Positions 1 through 10,235 of a DNA stretch of 64,000 nt are shown piece by piece; position 1 is the first letter of the stretch; each line of letters begins with the position of its first letter. The notes under the pieces were generated by a model, which was given only the letters and a program-made list of their open reading frames with translations, searched no databases and was not told the origin of the DNA. Location of the stretch: positions 22,173 to 86,172 of the forward strand of contig NW_026970977.1 in NCBI RefSeq assembly GCF_963678635.1, in the 5' to 3' direction. Made by a program: the position numbers and the translations under genes. This DNA comes from Symsagittifera roscoffensis. Its lineage: Eukaryota > Xenacoelomorpha > Acoela > Convolutidae.

Positions 1-45
1 GTAGCAGCCTTACCTCCGGCGGCGTCGCAAATACCGGGAAAATAC

Positions 46-291
46 TTGTGCTTCTTGGTAACGAGGGCGACGGAGAAGCAGCACGTGGACCCAGAGAACC
101 TAGTCTTGTCTTTGACGAGGCTGAGGGACTTCCTTGTCGAAATGGACGTGAAGGAGCTCTCGCTTCCAGTGTACGATCCAAACAGAGGAAGACTGCATCC
201 TCGGGAATTGTACGCGCTTGTACACGTGATATTCTCTGATACGAACATAAAAGTATATCTACATAAGAAATATTACTTAAGTATAGGCTGA
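46..291 (+). pseudogene. Macrodomain (TARG1-like) C-terminal end of Pol, copy A
   Basis: These are the last 81 codons of the macrodomain that ends the Pol polyprotein of this family; the window starts inside it. The reading frame is open leftward into position 1, and the first Met is internal. The visible part has the beta-alpha-beta pattern of the TARG1/C6orf130 branch: a Y-L-C-F-L-V-T strand, a helix ending in L-R-D-F, then L-S-L-P followed by the ligand loop. In that loop the family's G-C-G-L-D is replaced by D-P-N-R-G, so catalysis on ADP-ribose is doubtful. The full domain can be read at 17267-18178. Confidence 0.65.
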
Positions 292-350
292 GTGATGTGC
301 GAGAGAGTGTTAGGCCAAAGACTAAGTTATATGTAATATGTGATATGTGT

Positions 351-386
351 GTTATGTTAAGTTATGTTATGTTATGTTATGTTATT
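351..386 (+). repeat. (TTATG)n-like microsatellite
   Basis: Six or more imperfect TTATG units lie in the pol/ORF-L spacer. The corresponding site in the other copies (18243-18266, 28295-28318) has fewer units, so the tract has expanded or contracted since the copies diverged. Confidence 0.8.
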
Positions 387-607
387 AAGATCATGGGTAA
401 GTAGGGGTTAGTGACCATGAACAACTAAATGACGATCTTGGGAATAGATCCAAAGTTTGGACTGTCCAGTCTTAGGTCGAATTCCAAAATTTTAGAAACC
501 AATTGATTTTAATAAATTTTAGGATAAATATCTTTTTATCTGAACTGTTTTGAAGCAAATTTTAACGATATATGTTAAGGTGAAACAGACAAGTGTGATA
601 TTTGTGA

Positions 608-619
608 CTTCTTTTCTAG
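608..619 (+). promoter_or_regulatory. Putative 3' splice acceptor for ORF-L mRNA, copy A
   Basis: A pyrimidine run ending in AG (CTTCTTTTCTAG) lies 79 bp before the ORF-L ATG. Identical sequence occurs at 18487-18498 and 28539-28550. Retroviruses and env-bearing LTR elements use such a site to make a subgenomic RNA for the gene behind pol. The donor was not identified; several GT-starting candidates exist in the leader. Confidence 0.5.
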
Positions 620-697
620 ATCCTGATTGATCATTTAATAACTCACTTGAGTCAAATATCGAATCGAATCAAATCAAATCAAACTTGAAAGAATAGA

Positions 698-3600
698 ATG
701 GACAACTTCAACTTGGATGAATTGATGGACCTGGCAGAGGCATATGTAGGACCGATGATAGATGCGATCTATCGTCGGCTGATCGATCGAGACTTCGCTC
801 TGGAGGACCCAGAGGTAGTCATGTTGCTGACCGCCCTGATCAACATCTTGGGGCACGACAACCGTGGGGACCGCCCCACGGAAGTCCTGTTGATGGCAGC
901 ATATGGAGAAAGAGGAGTACTAGACCGCCCGAACATGAGAGTGATGAGGTGGAGAAACGGGGCTCTCTCAGGGAGTGACTTGGCGAATGAGCCTGGATTG
1001 GGAAGTTCTAGGACTTACCAACCAGGTGAGATGCCAATGCCCTCCAAGCCCAAACCTGGGCTGACGAGAATGCATCGGGAGATGAACAGCGAGGCGACCT
1101 CGTCTGGTTCACCACTGAGAGCAGCTGTGCCACCAAAAAGGGCGAAAATAGCACAGAAGGTTCAGACGAACCAAACCATGCAAGATCTGGATGAGATGAA
1201 CGATGAACTGAAAAGTACGAAGAAGGAGCTGGACGAGATGACCAGAAGCATGCTCCAGATGGAGGAAGATCGGGACATGTGGAGAAAGTTGTTTGAAGAC
1301 TGCAACAAAAAGCAGGGTCAAAAGATTGAGCGCTTAAGGCAGGAATACAAAGAGCGATCGGAGCAGATGGCGTTGACAACGGCCGTGGAGAAAGTGATAC
1401 CTGCAAGGGATATTCCTCGTGGGCAGTCCCCGATGGAGCTCTTGACGCCTCGAGAAATGAGTCAAACAACGGAGACACGACCTCCAGTAGAGACAAATCG
1501 AGTAACGATCCCGGATCCTAGTGACACCTTGGGTGACCCCGTCGTAGAACAGACAGTGAGGAAACTGATAGAGACAGCTGGACGACTGGTCGCTAACAAG
1601 AATGCGCCAGGTTCCGGGGTGACTGCACCCTATGGAACGATTGAAGATACGGGCAGAGTACAACTCTCCCAGACCGTGATCAGACAAGGGATAAGTAACG
1701 TGACACCACTCATGGGGAGCTCGAGAATCCCAGAGAGGAAAGTACGAAAGATGCCAGCGAAGAAAGTGTCTCGCATAATAGACGTGCAGAAGAATAATCA
1801 ATTGAAATATAATTTCACGGGAGTTCCGGAGACAGATCCGAGGGCCTGCTTCAATCGAGCTACCTGGAGCCCGGCTGTAAACCTGCAGCAACCATCACTC
1901 GGGACATCTCATCTGATATTGGGACGATAGTCGACGATAGCCCAGTTATATCGGTTGGTGGAACTGATGAATCCAGGGAGGATTCCCAATGTGATGATCT
2001 TAGTTGGGACGAATGACATCTCCAGAGGTTCTGACGAGCAGGAAGCACTATGGGAGTCAATGATGGTGTGTTTGTTTACTACCCTCTGGCAGAAATTCAG
2101 TTGCGCGGTACTGACCGTTTGCACTGTGCCCATGAACACAAGAAGCCTGACAGCCTCAGGAAGAAGGCACAACGAGGGAGTCGTAAGATGGAACAACATC
2201 TTGAGGAACCTAGCAAGTCGAAACGCCGGAAAAATGATCCTCATGGGTATCGAACATGAGTTGAGAGCCATGGATCAGGCCAGACTGACCACGGACGGCA
2301 TCCACTTCGACAGTATCGAAGGACAAGCTTGGTTGAATCGAGTCTTCCAAGAGCGGTTGGACGAGCTGGAAGCAGAACTCTTTGACACAGGAGTGCTGAA
2401 GGAAGAAGGAACAGTGAGTGACGCGGTGATTACCACCTTTGTGCCTCCTAGCTTGGAAACACGCTTGGGTACGGTCCCGGCCGTCACGAACTACAGGCAA
2501 CAAAGCTCCAGCGAACCAGGTCGAAGAACAGACGTACAGGATCGATTGGGAGAGGCACCGATGAGGAGGACTATTCATCCTAGGAGAAGAATAGGACCTG
2601 TCAACCCAATCGAAGAGACAGCAGGCACATCTAGATCGGACACTAGATCGGAGACGACGAGTACCAGTCGAGAGGAGAGACCGAGCAGAGGCTCATTGAT
2701 GTGGTCGAGACCCATACCGTCTCCCTGGCATATGTAAAAAGACGAACTAATGAAGCTGGATCTCCAGAGAGTAAGCTTCATCGAAGATGCGAGGAGGATG
2801 CTGAATGGAGCGATGCTATCCGTCAGCAGATTGTACTCAATAACCGGCATAGACTGGTTGATAGCCGCTAGCATAAATTTCAGCTCCACGACGGCCTTGA
2901 GATTTGCTGACTTGGAGGGACTGCCCTCTAACAACACGATGGGACCAGTGAATGCGAGACCGTTGCAAGACGTGAGGTTGAACCATGATGAGGGGAATCG
3001 TGAAGAGAGACCAGGAAGATTCCTGACGACGAGAGCGCCGATTGGACAACACGTGAAGATATTCAAGCAGCTGACGACACCACCTGGTCATGTGAAGGAA
3101 AGAGTGTACCCAAAACTAGTGAACCAAGATGGTGATGCCCAGAGATATGGCGGATTGACAGCGATAAAGAAAGATGAAACCATCTTCGCCGCCTATGACA
3201 AAGCAGAGATGAGGAAGGCCAAAATTATGGTAGTAGCGAAATCAGAGTTCGTGTACACTTCCAAGTCTTTGTTTTGGCCGGACGTCATAATGTTGGCAGC
3301 GGTCGACCTGGACCTACTGCAATCAGTATCTTTGGATATAGGGGTACAAAGGCAGACGGACATGAATCCAATTACAATTGTGTTTGCTGGTATCAATGAT
3401 CATCTACACAGTAGAGGTTTTCTGAGCAGACTCAGAGATCCTACAACAGCAGAAAACGCAGTATGGCCAGCGATAAAAGACATCCTTGAGTCGATGGGTG
3501 AGGTGGTGGATGCAACGAAGGAGGGGTCATTCAATAAAGTGGCATTGAGAGTAGTATTCGCGTTGTCTCCGGGATATGCACATCTCCCGGATGGACTGAA

Positions 3601-4126
3601 ATTCGTGTATGCAATTGTGGCCTTGCTCTCGGAAGGAAAATATGATGTGATCATATCAGCTCCGAATCGCCTGATAGAAATGGAGAATCTGAGGCCACTT
3701 AAGTCTGAACTGCCTGCAGTATGGTCAGATATCTCAAATGCGATGAGAGGATTCAAGGATCACGCGCTACACATGTTAGTGTTGGACATTGGAGCAGGAG
3801 CTTTCAAGCGAGCTCTCGTGACTCATCGGAATGCAGTGACCACCGCTGTGAAAAGTATTTCCAGGACAAGTGAACGTAGTGGAAAGGAGAAGACAGAGAT
3901 GTTGTAGGAAGATTTGGAGAGAAACGTGACGTTGTGTCTCCACAACAGCTTCTGCAGGAACAGAGAATCTAACGTGGATCCCCTACCTTGTTGTAAACAA
4001 AGGGTGGAAGAGCAGAATTGTTGGAGGACGGCTTCCAGCAGCGTCAGGATAGCTAACGACGTGTTACAAGATACGGAAACTGAGAGTGCAGAGTCAGTAT
4101 CACAGGAGGAAGAGATGGAACATTGA
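698..4126 (+). pseudogene. ORF-L, copy A (stops and an internal deletion)
   Basis: The ATG at 698 opens one reading frame that can be followed to 4126 through in-frame stops at 1928 (TAG), 2735 (TAA) and 3905 (TAG). In order: an N-terminal helical region with a long coiled coil (about residues 155-225, many K/E/L heptads); an SGNH-hydrolase-like domain after the first stop, with V-G-T-N-D at 2003-2017 and D-G-I-H at 2294-2305; an Arg/Ser-rich linker; then a second globular region with a G-I-N-D motif at 3389-3400. At 3787 the frame jumps to the extreme C-terminal part because 5,459 bp seen in the larger copy are missing, with TGGAC shared at the joint. The protein occupies the env position, but I see no signal peptide or membrane segment. 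The function of most of it is unknown. Confidence 0.75.
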
Positions 4127-4919
4127 CGGATGACCGAAAGAAGAGATGAAATTAGAAGAATTTAGAAGTTTTAGAACTTCTAAACGACGAAAAAAGAAGA
4201 AAACAAAGGAGTGATGAAGAAAAGTTAAAACTCAGAATTGTTTATGTGTGTGAAAAACTCAAGTGAGAAACCAAGAAACCAAGTTGTAATTGAAAGCTGA
4301 AACATTAAGATGAGTTTTGAAATTGTTGCATTTATAAATTTGCATTTTGATTTTAGTTGAAGTGGCTTTAGAGACACTCACTTACTATTTATTTAGGAAG
4401 GCTTAAGTGAAGGAGTATATTTGAAATATTCCAGCTTGCATGACTGTTTTTAATCAGCTAGGAGAGCTGATCACTTTGAGGTGACATGGAAGGCTTGAGT
4501 AATCTCTCGAAGAGGGAGGTTGTTTCATTGTTCTTTCTAACCACAGAGTTTCTTAGTTTTAGTATTCAGGACAATAACAAGCAAGATTTCCGAAGGGAAA
4601 AGCGTAGTAGGATAATTTTAGCTTGTTGGTTGGCAGGACTGTCCTGCAAGCCAACACCTTTTAAATCTAAGAGAAAAAGTTTTAATCGGGACATTGACAT
4701 TGGAAGTCAGAAAATATGTTTTATCTTAAGTCATATCCTCAATGTGCAGATTAATGAGAGAATTTGAAGGCTATAGTGATGTAGTATGATGCCATTTATG
4801 TTCTGCAGTGGGTCGATGTGACGTGGATAAAAGTAATTTCGTGCATTTTGTAAATTCTGTTCGATGACACTGTGACCATTTTACGAATATTGCGTGATTC
4901 AATGAGGACATTGACCGGA
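4127..4919 (+). other. 3' untranslated region, copy A
   Basis: About 790 bp between the ORF-L stop and the polypurine tract, homologous to 36901-37707. A 10-bp inverted repeat (TTTAGAAGTT...AACTTCTAAA, about 4159-4182) is kept in both copies. A 93-codon open frame at 4486-4767 is not preserved in the other copy and is not taken as a gene. Confidence 0.7.
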
Positions 4920-4933
4920 CTGTCCGGGGAGTA
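4920..4933 (+). promoter_or_regulatory. Polypurine tract, copy A
   Basis: CTGTCCGGGGAGTA lies directly before the TG of the LTR, where plus-strand DNA priming occurs in LTR elements. The same core precedes the LTRs at 37722 and 57482. Confidence 0.75.
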
Positions 4934-5851
4934 TGTGACATTCGACCAGAATGTCAAAAATGCAATCTCTGCAGAATTCGAATTTTTAGCAGTGAGCCTT
5001 CCGGATTGGTGATTATTAAGTATTAAGAACGTTATTGGAACGATTGGCCAATTGGTGAGGGCTGGAATATTCTGGTATTTTAAAATTTCAAAAATTCGAT
5101 TGATGACGTCATATTTCTGAGAAACGTCAGAAACTGCCAATTTGGCAAAAACAAGAAAGAAAAAGAGAACAACATTAGCTGCGCTAACAACAACTACGGA
5201 ATTGAGATTGAAAAACGACAGCGAGTTACAGAGTAACAGAGAACACTCCGAGTTGCAACTATTGTACTGCTACAATAGTTGCAGGGACGTTGCGAACAAC
5301 GGTGAAGGGTGAAAGACGGCCTTCCGGATTAAGAGGAAATCAGGATTAACGAGCTTGATCCAGCGGATTCATCAATCCGGAAGGGTAAAGGAACTGAAAC
5401 TTTTATCCTGTTACGTAAACTTTTAGCTTCCTGTCATGTCCTGACTTGAATTTAATTGATATCTAGATTCATTTTGATAAAGATGAGAAGCTAGGAGTTG
5501 GGGGAAAGGTTTGATCCATCTTCGATGGAGATGATGATTTTTATCTACTGAACAAAAACAATAGTAATATAATAAGTAGTAGCCCTGTTTTTAGGAGTGA
5601 CCTCGTGGTCTGGGGATACTGAGACCCAGCCATGAGCTCACTATATCTGCATGTAATCTAGTTAATTTGAGTGTTTTGACCGAAGCCGAAAGCAGTAACG
5701 TTTTGTCGACCCGATGTTAGAAAGACCACCGAAAAGTACTGGCTTGGTAGAGACGGTGAAAAGCATGCAAAGCTCTGTTTAGACGTTAGCCAGTCGTCTT
5801 AAGACTTAGTTTTGTCTTCCGTCGATATGTATCTTCCGGGCGAATGTTACA
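4934..5851 (+). repeat. 3' LTR, copy A (918 bp)
   Basis: It starts TGTGACATTCG and ends CGAATGTTACA, giving the short imperfect inverted ends and TG...CA of an integrated LTR. It is homologous over its whole length to the LTRs at 6401-7324 and 37722-38646. It contains a hairpin with a 13-bp stem at 5254-5283, a CCTTCCGGATT...AATCCGGAAGG stem at 5320-5384, and a degenerate poly(A) signal (AATAGTAA near 5560, where the other copies have AATAAA). Confidence 0.9.
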
Positions 5852-6340
5852 AATCTAGATTTTCATTGAACTTATGTAACTAAACCAATAGCAAAGATAG
5901 CAGGTTGCTGAACAAACAACACAACGTTCCGACCATACTCATAAGAAAACTACAGTTTTTTCGTTCGATTAATGTCGTTTTTATGCATCTTTCGATGAGA
6001 AAAAAACACAAACGCGTGGAACATTGGTGTATTAGACATTATCGACAGCAATTGACTTCAAAAATGAAAAACATATGAAACACGAGGAAAAAAACAATAA
6101 AAGGCTTGATAGAGGGATGATTGGTGGATAAATAGACAGCTAGATGGATCGATGGCTCGATAAATGAAAGAGTAGTATTGTATCGTCGTGTCCCGGATCC
6201 TAAGGGGGGAGGGGGTCCTCACGTAGAGCAAAATCCTAGGAAAGGGGTCCTTAATTTTTTGGAGGACCCCTATCCTAGGATTTTGTAAATGAACGTAAGT
6301 TCCCACCCCTAAAGTGAAAGACACCTCCTTAGGATCTTGT
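5852..6340. other. Spacer between LTR element A and the LINE-1 tail
   Basis: No gene is recognised. The notable content is a near-perfect inverted repeat at about 6228-6287: CAAAATCCTAGG and an AGGGGTCCT/AGGACCCCT arm on each side of an A/T-rich loop. It could be a small foldback element or a relic of one. Confidence 0.6.
6228..6287. repeat. Inverted repeat (foldback), about 24-bp arms
   Basis: The left arm CAAAATCCTAGGAAAGGGGTCCT and the right arm AGGACCCCTATCCTAGGATTTTG pair almost completely around a short TTAATTTTTTGG loop. No coding content is present. Confidence 0.8.
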
Positions 6341-6400
6341 TAATAATAATAATAATAATAACAAAGGATTTAGGAATATAATCCAAGGGTTCGCATAAAA
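6341..6400 (-). mobile_element. Displaced 3' tail of LINE-1 with (TTA)n end
   Basis: Read on the minus strand this is the last 60 bp of a LINE, ending in six to seven TTA units. The identical sequence joined to the LINE 3' UTR occurs uninterrupted at 58664-58728. The rest of this LINE lies at 38647-43125, so the giant LTR element has split it. Confidence 0.9.
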
Positions 6401-6720
6401 TGTGACATTCGACCAGAATGGATCAAAATGCAGATTCAGCATATTCGAAATTTTAGCAGTGAACCTTCCGAATTGGCGATTTTGAGGGAATAAGAGCGTT
6501 ATTGAAACGATTGGCCAAACGGTGAGGGCTAGAATATTCTGGTATTTTGAAATTTTAAAATTTCGAATTGTGACGTCATATTTCTGAGAAACGTCAGAAA
6601 CGGCCATGTTGGCAAAAAAGTCGGAGAAAGACACAACAACGATAGTTGCGACGACGACAACAACGAGAAAATTGAGAATCAGAATCAGAGAAAAGCAGAA
6701 GTAGCAGAGACCGCTCCAAA

Positions 6721-6752
6721 TTGCAACTATTGTATCGCTACAATAGTTGCAA
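6721..6752 (+). promoter_or_regulatory. Conserved LTR hairpin (14-bp stem, TCGC loop)
   Basis: TTGCAACTATTGTA pairs perfectly with TACAATAGTTGCAA around TCGC. The hairpin is present in all three full-size LTRs of the family (5254-5283 with loop CTGC; 38042-38073). If transcribed it would sit in the R/U5 part or leader of the RNA, comparable in position to TAR-like hairpins. Its role is unknown. Confidence 0.75.
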
Positions 6753-6983
6753 GGCAGTTGCTAACAACAGTGAGGGGTGGAAACCAGCCTTCCGGGTTAC
6801 AGAGAAAATCAAGCTTAACGTGCTTGATTCAGTGGATTCGAGAATCAGGAGGGGTTTCGGGACTGAAACTTTTATCATCTTATATGAATTTTTAGCTTCC
6901 CTGTCGTGTCTTGATTTGAATTTAATTAACATCTGAATTCATTTTGCTAGAATGAGAAGCTAGGCTTTGGGGGAAAGGGTTGA

Positions 6984-7034
6984 TCCATCTTCGATGGAGA
7001 TGATGATTTTTATCTGCTGAACAAAAACAATAAA
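6984..7034 (+). promoter_or_regulatory. Hairpin plus poly(A) signal in LTR
   Basis: A 6-bp hairpin (TCCATC/GATGGA) lies about 30 bp before AATAAA at 7029-7034. The LTR at 37722 has the same pair. The diverged LTR at 57482 has an analogous 9-bp hairpin (58049-58071) before AATAAA at 58085. This marks the probable 3' end of the element RNA. Confidence 0.65.
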
Positions 7035-7336
7035 AAATTCAATAAGTAGTAGTAGCCCTGTTTTTAGGAGTGACCTCGTGGTCTGGGGATACGGAGACCC
7101 AGTCATGAGCTCACTATTTCTGCATGTAATTAAGTTAATTTGAGTGTTTTGACCGAAGCCGAAAGCAGTAACGTTTTGTCGACCCGATGTTAGAAAGACC
7201 ACCGAAAAGTACTGGCATGGTAGAGACGGTGAAAAGCATGCAAAGCTCTGGTTAGACGTTAGCCAGTCGTCTTAGGACTTAGTTTTGTTCTCCGTCGATA
7301 TGTATCTTCCGGGCGAATGTTACATACATGTTTTTA

Positions 7337-7351
7337 TGGCGCTCCTGGGTG
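7337..7351 (+). promoter_or_regulatory. Candidate primer-binding site
   Basis: TGGCGCTCCTGGGTG starts with the TGG complementary to a tRNA CCA end and lies 12 bp after the 5' LTR. The primer tRNA would have to end in CACCCAGGAGCGCCA; its identity cannot be stated without the host tRNA set. The 12-bp gap is longer than usual, which lowers confidence. Confidence 0.4.
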
Positions 7352-8109
7352 TTATTCTTTTTTAACATCATGACCGGCAGAACCGTTAACGAGCACTCCG
7401 CGCCGAGCGGATGCTCACATTAAAGCCCTTAATAGGCCTAAACCGCCGGGGTGGAAGGGTAGTTCGGAACGCGGAAGCCCTCCGGATTACCGTGAATAGC
7501 TTTTTAACCTAGTTAAGACCGAAAATTCACGAACCAGGAAGGGTGGGGGGATTCGCGGTCCCGTCATTTCCTGAGTGATCCGTGACCAAAATCACTTAAA
7601 GATATATATAAAACCAAACAAAAAGTAGTATAGTACCCAAGAAAAACAAAAAACCTAAAAAATAACCAAAAAAACCAAAAACAGTAAAAAAGTTAAAAAA
7701 ATCAGTAGAAATCATCCCCCCAGACAAGATGTGATCCGACCCTCCCGTTTGTTGTTGATAGATATATTGTTGTTGCAGGCATTTATATCAGTCAGTATTG
7801 TTACGATCAATTTTGTGGCCCGTTTGTGAGGCTTGTACTGTAGGGTTATTTGAGCATTTAAGCACGTTAATGATAAATTGCGCTCAATCCGGAAGGGTCA
7901 GCTGATTTGCGCTCAATTCGGAAGGGTCTTGGGAGAAGACTGATCCGGCAAGCAGTACAAGGAGCAACAAGAAGTGGCTCAACGACAACAACAATCGACT
8001 GTTGGGTATCGTTAACAAGTTTTGTATCCCTTTTGGTACAAAAATTAAGATAGTAATCTGTGGGGGGCTCGACAGTGCTGCACTGTAGTGACCCTTCACC
8101 GAACTGCGA

Positions 8110-8140
8110 ATATCCGAGTTAAGCACCTTAATTCGGATAT
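8110..8140 (+). repeat. Leader hairpin with 14-bp stem
   Basis: ATATCCGAGTTAAG pairs with CTTAATTCGGATAT (one G-T pair) around CAC, giving a stable stem-loop within the leader. Confidence 0.7.
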
Positions 8141-9246
8141 CAAACAAACCTGGAGGGGTATAGTATTACAAATATTATTACTTATATAGCCTATATTAAT
8201 ACTCCTATATAGTTTTACAGTGAAAAACACAGAAAGCAGACCGGTTTTTAGGGTCAAAATAGCGATATTTTGATCCCCCCAAAAATCGCGATTTTTGAGA
8301 TATCGATTTTTTTTGAAACGGAAAAAAGCGCTAAAGTATTGTGTTACATCGTAACTGCACTACCATAATAGATAGAACCGGTTAAGTTTAGTTCGAAAGT
8401 GGTTGGAACTATTTTGGATCCAAAAACCAAAATTTCCTGATTTTTGAGAAAACGAATCACTATAAATTCAGAAAATTTTTTGAAATTTTTGAGTTAGAAC
8501 AGTAAAAATAGTTGTTCGGACAACGTCCACTAGTGAATCTACAAGTTTTAAAACCCGCTTCCCGAAAGCCTTCCGGGTTGCAGAGAAATCGAGCTTAACG
8601 TGTTTGATTTGGTGGATTCATCAATCCGGAGGGGTACAGGTAGCATAGTTTTTTGCAAATTTTTTCAACTAAAGCGTTTTAGGTCGGTTCTTTTGCATTG
8701 AACTGGAAGAGTATAGACTTTGTGAGCTCGGATCAATAATTTTTAGGTCGAAAGGAACAGAATTGCGGAAAAAGTTAGGCGGAACCTATAAGAGACAAAC
8801 TTTTTGACTTCAGAAAAAAGACGTTTTGGTTAATAACTTTGGAACTACTGGGCATATCGAGTTGATCTTGGTATCAATAGATCAAAAATTAGCTGAGCTT
8901 ACTAATAGAGACAAAAGTTTTTCGAAAAAGTAAGCGTGAAATTTTTTTGAGATTGTTTTCAGCAAATTCACCAATTTGGGAGGGTAGACCCTTCACGTTT
9001 TACAAATTAGGCTAAAAGCACAGAAAAACCTTAATCGAGCCGAAGTTAGGCGAGCGATAAGACCCTTCACCGTTAGCGTGAATTGTCAAATAAAAGGCTT
9101 AACTTCAATCCGGAAGGGTCTAGGAAAGCAGTACATACCCTTCCTAGTTAATTGAAAAAGCAAAATTGCATCGGAGAATAGGTTGGGTATAGGTTGAAAG
9201 AAGGAAATCTCCGAAAAGCAACTGTTACAGACCAGAGGGCTCCCAA

Positions 9247-9440
9247 TCCGGAGGGGTCAAAAAAAAATTTTTTCTCTTCAATTTAGGAGGTGTCCGAATC
9301 CGGAGGGTCTAATATTTGCTAATTCGGAGGGGTCCAAATCCGGAGGAGTTTTATGTTTACTAACTCAGAGGGGTCCCAATCCGGAGGGGTCTAAATTTTG
9401 CTAGTCCGGAAGGGTCTTATTTTGCCAACCCGGAGGGGTA
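9247..9440 (+). repeat. Direct array of TCCGGAGGGGTC-like motifs
   Basis: Seven variants of TCCGGAGGGGTC occur in 194 bp (starting about 9247, 9299, 9322, 9338, 9379, 9404 and 9428), with a weaker ACTCAGAGGGGTC at 9363. Spacers are A/T-rich and of irregular length, unlike a CRISPR array. The matching CCTTCCGG partner is absent here, so unlike the modules upstream these are same-orientation copies. Confidence 0.75.
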
Positions 9441-10235
9441 TTATTTTATTAAAGGACTTAGGTAAACGGAAGAAAGACTAAAGTGAGAGGTATAAGGTTA
9501 TTAGCAGACAGGCTAGGAATCAGTGACTGCACTGGTAACTTGCCTTTCAAGAAAGACCAGACCAAAACAAAACAGGTCCGAACTCGGATATTCGTGACAC
9601 TAAGTCTAAGCTAAAAAGAGCGTAATTCATTGGTTTGGATTGAAACCCAAAACGTTTTTGTGAAAAGTGACTGCCCTGAGGATTGTAGTAGGTCTAGCTC
9701 GGCCAGTCCAAGGGCAGATAGGTAACACAGTACTCGGTGGGTGCAATAGACGCCCACTTGAGAAAATAACTGCCTTCAAAGTTTTATCTGTTTGGTGCAG
9801 CACCAAGCAGGGAAAGCTTTTTCTTTGAAAGACAAGTTCGACTATTGTACTGCGACCGACTAAAAGTTTAAAACACATCCGTTTTTTTTTGATAGAGGTA
9901 TTCATATTCTGTCATTATATATTATATTTTTATCTTTTTGTTTTTGATTTTAAATCAACATAAATTGTGTTTGATTGGGTAGTGAGTACACTATTTTTTG
10001 TTAAATTGACTGATAACATCATATTGTGCTAGTACTCAAATCTTACGACCGATAATCGGTTAGTGTGAATAAACTGTATACAAACTGTACTCTGATTTTA
10101 TACAGGGATTCGTGGTCACTATTTAATAGAATCTTGTGAAATTTATTGTGTTGTGTCATTATTATTGGTAGTCAAACTATAAGGTCACTAGCAATCGAAT
10201 TAAGTGTATAGGAATTAACAAGTGACAAATTGAGA

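Larger units (their letters stand above)
292..697 (+). other. Spacer between pol and ORF-L, copy A
   Basis: No coding potential is seen. It holds a TTATG-type microsatellite (351-386) and a pyrimidine-rich stretch ending in CTTCTTTTCTAG (608-619) that looks like a 3' splice site. The ORF-L start codon follows at 698. The same arrangement is kept in both units of the larger copy, which supports production of ORF-L from a spliced subgenomic RNA. Confidence 0.6.
1..5851 (+). mobile_element. LTR retrotransposon copy A, 3' part (5' end outside window)
   Basis: This is the same family as the element at 6401-38646. Its order is macrodomain end, spacer with splice-acceptor-like sequence, ORF-L, 3' UTR, polypurine tract and LTR. 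Compared with the larger copy it has lost 5,459 bp of ORF-L at position 3787. It keeps about 530 bp (SGNH region) and about 87 bp (1700-1786) that the larger copy has lost. Several stop codons interrupt ORF-L, so the copy is dead. No flanking target duplication can be tested because the left end is missing. Confidence 0.9.
6401..7324 (+). repeat. 5' LTR, copy B (924 bp)
   Basis: It begins TGTGACATTCG and ends CGAATGTTACA. It contains a perfect 14-bp-stem hairpin at 6721-6752, a TCCATC-TTC-GATGGA hairpin at 6984-6998 and an AATAAA at 7029-7034. It is followed by a PBS-like sequence, as expected of a 5' LTR and not of a solo LTR. Confidence 0.92.
7325..10235 (+). other. 2.9-kb untranslated leader with repeated CCGGAAGGGT hairpins
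   Basis: No convincing coding frame is present between the 5' LTR and gag. The leader instead contains many short modules closed by ACCCTTCCGG-type and CCGGAAGGGT-type arms. Clear pairs are 8569-8580 with 8612-8624, and 9061-9067 with 9112-9118. A strong inner hairpin lies at 8110-8140 inside a module bounded by CCCTTC and GGAGGGGT. Seven direct TCCGGAGGGGTC-like repeats follow at 9247-9440. Packaging, translation or export elements would be expected here in an LTR element; which of these the hairpins serve is unknown. Confidence 0.65.

Noticed and set aside
4486-4767. 93-codon open frame in the 3' UTR of copy A
   Set aside because: The homologous stretch of copy B (about 37275-37550) does not keep the frame, and no family is recognised.
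6401-7324. Solo LTR
   Set aside because: The empty-site comparison and the PBS-like sequence behind it show it is the 5' LTR of the element ending at 38646.
9247-9440. CRISPR-like array
   Set aside because: Repeats are short, variable and irregularly spaced, and the surroundings are an animal retroelement.
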